Source of the DNA: CAYLRY01 sp964386535
GTDB taxonomy: Bacteria > Chloroflexota > Dehalococcoidia > Dehalococcoidales > UBA3254
Assembly: GCA_964386535.1 (NCBI GenBank)
Contig: CAYLRY010000070.1
Span: forward strand, 1-8,021
DNA: 8,021 nucleotides
Direction of reading: 5' to 3'
The translations under genes and the position numbers were made by a program. The notes below the pieces were generated by a model that did not search any database, was not told the origin of the DNA, and saw nothing but the letters and a program-made list of their open reading frames with translations. Shown here in pieces: positions 6,001 to 8,021 of the stretch (position 1 is the first letter of the stretch; each line of letters begins with the position of its first letter).

Positions 6001-6008
6001 CCTCTCTC
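6001..6008 (-). promoter_or_regulatory. Ribosome binding site that decides the nusG start
   Basis: GAGAGAGG on the minus strand. Its spacing to GTG 5994 is 6 bases but zero to TTG 6000, favouring the GTG. Confidence 0.6.
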
Positions 6009-6081
6009 ACTGGTATTTGAATGCTTACGGTGCTACCTCCCCCCAAAATTAATATCATGTTCATGTGCAAACAACAATAAC

Positions 6082-6300
6082 TTATTTTAAAAGGAACTTA
6101 TCAACGGCAGTAGAAAAGCCCCAGTCAAACAAACCCAGCACCACACCCGCAGCAATGGCCACTATCAGGACTATCAGAGTAAGGTAAGCGGCTTCCCGTC
6201 TGGAAAGCCACACTACCTTTCTAAGTTCAGACCAGATGCCGGTAAAAAACCTGGTAAAACGGTTACCGGTTGGTTTTACCCCTACCGCATGTGTAGTCAT
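6082..6300 (-). CDS. secE: Preprotein translocase subunit SecE
   Basis: A 72-residue clamp subunit of the SecYEG membrane channel. It has the short Gram-positive form: a basic cytoplasmic N-terminus, the amphipathic conserved helix with WSELRKVVWLSRREA (residues 23-37), and a single membrane span at about 38-59. A short tail ends in KFLLK. E. coli SecE has two extra spans that are absent here. The ATG at 6300 has only a weak GTGGGG ribosome site about 9 bases upstream. It lies 29 bases after rpmG and 81 bases before nusG, in the classical rpmG-secE-nusG order. Confidence 0.95.
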   Translation of the reverse strand: MTTHAVGVKPTGNRFTRFFTGIWSELRKVVWLSRREAAYLTLIVLIVAIAAGVVLGLFDWGFSTAVDKFLLK

Positions 6301-6329
6301 AGATATAACCCCACTATCTGTTTATCCTT

Positions 6330-6497
6330 CTACTTAACCTCTTTATGAGGGGTATGTTTATGGCAACGCGGACAAAACTTGCTTAACTCCAACCGCTGAG
6401 GATCATTTTTTTTACTCTTAGTAGTAGTATATGTTCTCTCCTGGCAAGTACCGCAGGCGAGATGAATAATTATCCTGTTTTCACCTTTTTTAGCCAT
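6330..6497 (-). CDS. rpmG: 50S ribosomal protein L33
   Basis: A short gene of 55 codons: MAKKGENRIIIHLACGTCQE, then RTYTTTKSKKNDPQRLELSK, then FCPRCHKHTPHKEVK, stop TAG at 6330-6332. L33 is a small 50S subunit protein near the E site. This is the zinc-binding version with two CxxC pairs (Cys15/Cys18 and Cys42/Cys45). YTTTKxKKNDPxRLELxKxCPxCxxHTxHKE is typical of Gram-positive L33. The start lies one base after the tuf stop (TAATATG) and no Shine-Dalgarno is visible. Translation therefore probably relies on ribosomes finishing tuf. An N-terminal AKKGENRI stretch makes it slightly longer than the common 49-residue form. Confidence 0.95.
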   Translation of the reverse strand: MAKKGENRIIIHLACGTCQERTYTTTKSKKNDPQRLELSKFCPRCHKHTPHKEVK

Positions 6498-6498
6498 A

Positions 6499-7707
6499 TT
6501 ATTCTATGATGCTGGTGATGGTACCGGCACCTACTGTTCTACCCCCTTCTCGAATAGCGAACCGCAGACCAGGTTCCAGAGCCACAGGGTAAATAAGTTC
6601 GATATTGGCTTTAATATTATCACCGGGCATTACCATTTCCACGCCCTGAGGCAGATTAAGGGTTCCCGTCACGTCAGTAGTCCGAATGTAGAACTGAGGT
6701 TTATAACCGGTGAAGAAGGGGGTATGCCGTCCGCCTTCTTCTTTGCTCAGAACATAAATCTGGACTTCAGCCTTGGTATGGGGTTTAATGCTACCAGGAG
6801 CAGCGATGACTTGACCGCGCTCGATATCAGTACGCTCAACTCCTCTGAGTAAAGCGCCTACAGCATCACCCGGTTCGGAAAAATCCAGAAGCTTATGGAA
6901 CATTTCCAGTCCCGTAACCACTGTCTTCTTCGGTTCATGATGCAGACCAACAATCTCAACTTCATCGCCAACCTTTACCACGCCACGTTCGACTCTTCCG
7001 GTGGCCACCGTGCCTCTACCCTTAATGCTGAAAACATCTTCCACAGGCATCAAGAAGGGTTTATCCTTGGGCCGTACGGGGGTTGGAATATAATCATCCA
7101 CTGTCTGTACCAGCTTCAATATGGGGCCGCACCATTTACAGTCGGCTTTACCGCAGCCGCATTCAAGGGCTTTCAAAGCACTGATTCTGGTTACCGGGAC
7201 TTTATCACCCGGGAAGGAATATTTGGTGAGTAACTCGCGGACTTCAACCTCCACCAGCTCAAGGAGTTCCTCATCTTCCATCATATCGCACTTGTTAAGG
7301 GCGACTACCATATAGGGGACTTCCACCTGATGGGCCAGAAGAACGTGCTCTCTGGTTTGAGGCATGGGCCCATCCGGAGCGCTGACGATCAGTATAGCGC
7401 CATCCATCTGGGCGGCGCCCGTAATCATGTTTTTAATATAATCAGCATGTCCAGGGCAGTCTACATGCGCATAATGCCTTTTTTCAGTTTCATATTCAAT
7501 ATGTGAAATGGCAATAGTAAGACCTCTGGCTTTCTCTTCCGGAGCGGCGTTAATAGCATCGTACGCGGTGTACTCAGTATTACCGATTTTATTTTTTGAT
7601 AATATCAGGGTAATAGCAGCAGTGGTGGTGGTTTTACCATGTGCTACATGCCCGATGGTGCCTACATTAACGTGAGGTTTAGTTCTTTCAAATTTTTTCT
7701 TTGCCAT
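6499..7707 (-). CDS. tuf: Elongation factor Tu (with altered P-loop)
   Basis: A 402-residue GTPase that carries aminoacyl-tRNA to the ribosome. Domain 1 has G1 (residues 19-26, GHVAHGKT), the G2 Thr in RGLTIA (61-66), G3 DCPGH (83-87, catalytic His87 present), G4 NKCD (138-141) and G5 SAL (176-178). Domains 2 and 3 follow from about 215, including GRGTVATGRVERG and the GGRHTPF motif, ending in GAGTITSIIE. Two oddities stand out. Ala22 replaces the nearly invariant Asp of GHVDHGKT. A cysteine cluster (Cys183, 185, 190, 193) sits after SALKAL; I recall similar inserts in thermophilic Clostridia. The ATG has a strong AAAGGGGGAT site and lies 21 bases after tRNA-Thr, so tRNA and mRNA must be cut from one transcript. 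Confidence 0.96.
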   Translation of the reverse strand: MAKKKFERTKPHVNVGTIGHVAHGKTTTTAAITLILSKNKIGNTEYTAYDAINAAPEEKARGLTIAISHIEYETEKRHYAHVDCPGHADYIKNMITGAAQMDGAILIVSAPDGPMPQTREHVLLAHQVEVPYMVVALNKCDMMEDEELLELVEVEVRELLTKYSFPGDKVPVTRISALKALECGCGKADCKWCGPILKLVQTVDDYIPTPVRPKDKPFLMPVEDVFSIKGRGTVATGRVERGVVKVGDEVEIVGLHHEPKKTVVTGLEMFHKLLDFSEPGDAVGALLRGVERTDIERGQVIAAPGSIKPHTKAEVQIYVLSKEEGGRHTPFFTGYKPQFYIRTTDVTGTLNLPQGVEMVMPGDNIKANIELIYPVALEPGLRFAIREGGRTVGAGTITSIIE

Positions 7708-7728
7708 TTTATCCCCCTTTTATTTCTA

Positions 7729-7801
7729 AGCCCACAATCAGATTCGAACTGATGACCCCGTTCTTACCAAGAACGTGCTCTACCTACTGAGCTATGTGGG
7801 C
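7729..7801 (-). tRNA. tRNA-Thr (anticodon GGU)
   Basis: A complete cloverleaf on the minus strand. The acceptor GCCCACA pairs with TGTGGGC, the D arm is GCTC/GAGC, and the anticodon stem CGTTC/GAACG holds the loop TTGGTAA, so the anticodon is GGT. The T arm ATCAG/CTGAT has the loop TTCGAAT. The discriminator is T, and CCA is not encoded (the next bases are TAG). It reads ACC/ACU Thr codons and forms the 5' end of the tuf transcript. Confidence 0.96.
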
Positions 7802-7817
7802 ATAATTACATAATAGC

Positions 7818-7846
7818 ATTATACAAATTTTATAAATGGATGTCTA
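7818..7846 (-). promoter_or_regulatory. Sigma-A promoter of the tRNA-Thr(GGU)-tuf transcript
   Basis: On the minus strand TAGACA (-35, 7846-7841) and a perfect TATAAT (-10, 7823-7818) stand exactly 17 bases apart. They lie between tRNA-Tyr and tRNA-Thr. The predicted start near 7811 is only about 10 bases before the tRNA. It would drive tRNA-Thr, tuf and probably rpmG-secE-nusG onward, in addition to any read-through from the upstream tRNAs. Confidence 0.75.
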
Positions 7847-7853
7847 TGTTTAT

Positions 7854-7941
7854 TGGTGGAGAGGGCAGGATTCGAACCTGCGAAGCCCGTCAGGACGACA
7901 GTTTTACAGACTGTTCCGATTAGCCACTCCGGCACCTCTCC
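7854..7941 (-). tRNA. tRNA-Tyr (anticodon GUA), CCA encoded
   Basis: A class II tRNA on the minus strand. The acceptor GGAGAGG pairs with CCTCTCC, the discriminator is A, and an encoded CCA follows (7856-7854). The anticodon stem ACAGT/ACTGT holds the loop CTGTAAA, so the anticodon is GTA. A long variable arm (CGTCCTGACGGGCTTCG) precedes the T arm GCAGG/CCTGC with the loop TTCGAAT. Confidence 0.95.
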
Positions 7942-7967
7942 AAATTCCACCTCTGAAACCGGTACTC

Positions 7968-8021
7968 AGCCCGAGAGGGGAGTCGAACCCGCTAACCTAC
8001 CGATTACAAGTCGGTTGCGCT
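7968..8021 (-). tRNA. tRNA-Thr (anticodon UGU), 5' part outside the window
   Basis: The minus strand enters the window at the end of the D arm (AGCGCA). It continues with the anticodon stem ACCGA/TCGGT holding the loop CTTGTAA (anticodon TGT) and the 3' acceptor strand CTCGGGC. The discriminator is T and no CCA is encoded. The T arm is irregular: GCGGG and CCCCT flank the TTCGACT loop, giving a C-C mismatch and a G-T pair. It is 26 bases upstream of tRNA-Tyr, in the Thr-Tyr-Thr-tuf order. Confidence 0.88.

Noticed and set aside
6045..6081. Promoter between secE and nusG
   Set aside because: TTGTTT with TAATTT at 17 bases matches consensus poorly, and the gene order argues for a continuous transcript.

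Overview
The window looks like a chromosomal segment of a Gram-positive anaerobe of the Clostridia, probably near the Peptococcaceae (Desulfotomaculum/Pelotomaculum-like). This is inferred from the gene order tRNA-tuf-rpmG-secE-nusG-rplKAJL, the two-CxxC form of L33, a short single-span SecE, strong purine-rich ribosome binding sites and a cysteine-bearing EF-Tu. No 16S sequence is present, so the placement is tentative.

Right part (about 3050-8021, all read on the minus strand): a core translation and transcription cluster. In transcription order it holds the 3' part of tRNA-Thr(UGU), tRNA-Tyr(GUA), a good sigma-A promoter, tRNA-Thr(GGU), tuf, rpmG (short, 55 codons), secE, nusG, rplK, rplA, an L10-type leader with an attenuator hairpin, rplJ, rplL and a terminator. 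The genes supply tRNAs, the elongation factor that delivers them, ribosomal proteins of the 50S stalk and L1 regions, a transcription factor linked to ribosomal operons, and a Sec translocon subunit. The rpoBC genes that usually follow rplL are absent from the window.

Left part (1-3050): accessory and partly decayed. It holds a small AT-rich membrane protein, a minus-strand tandem HTH regulator whose 5' end runs into the antisense of a truncated yifB/comM remnant, a frame-broken DUF4258/DUF2283-like pair, an apparently intact SemiSWEET sugar transporter with a TTG start, and a small two-span membrane protein with its own promoter and terminator. Except for the last two genes this reads as a scrapyard next to a housekeeping operon.

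Most noteworthy: EF-Tu has Ala in place of the near-invariant P-loop Asp (GHVAHGKT instead of GHVDHGKT). The rplJ leader contains a possible antiterminator. The HTH/yifB junction is fused antisense. The gene pair at 1427-1880 carries several independent frame breaks. I saw no CRISPR array, insertion sequence or clearly new defence system.
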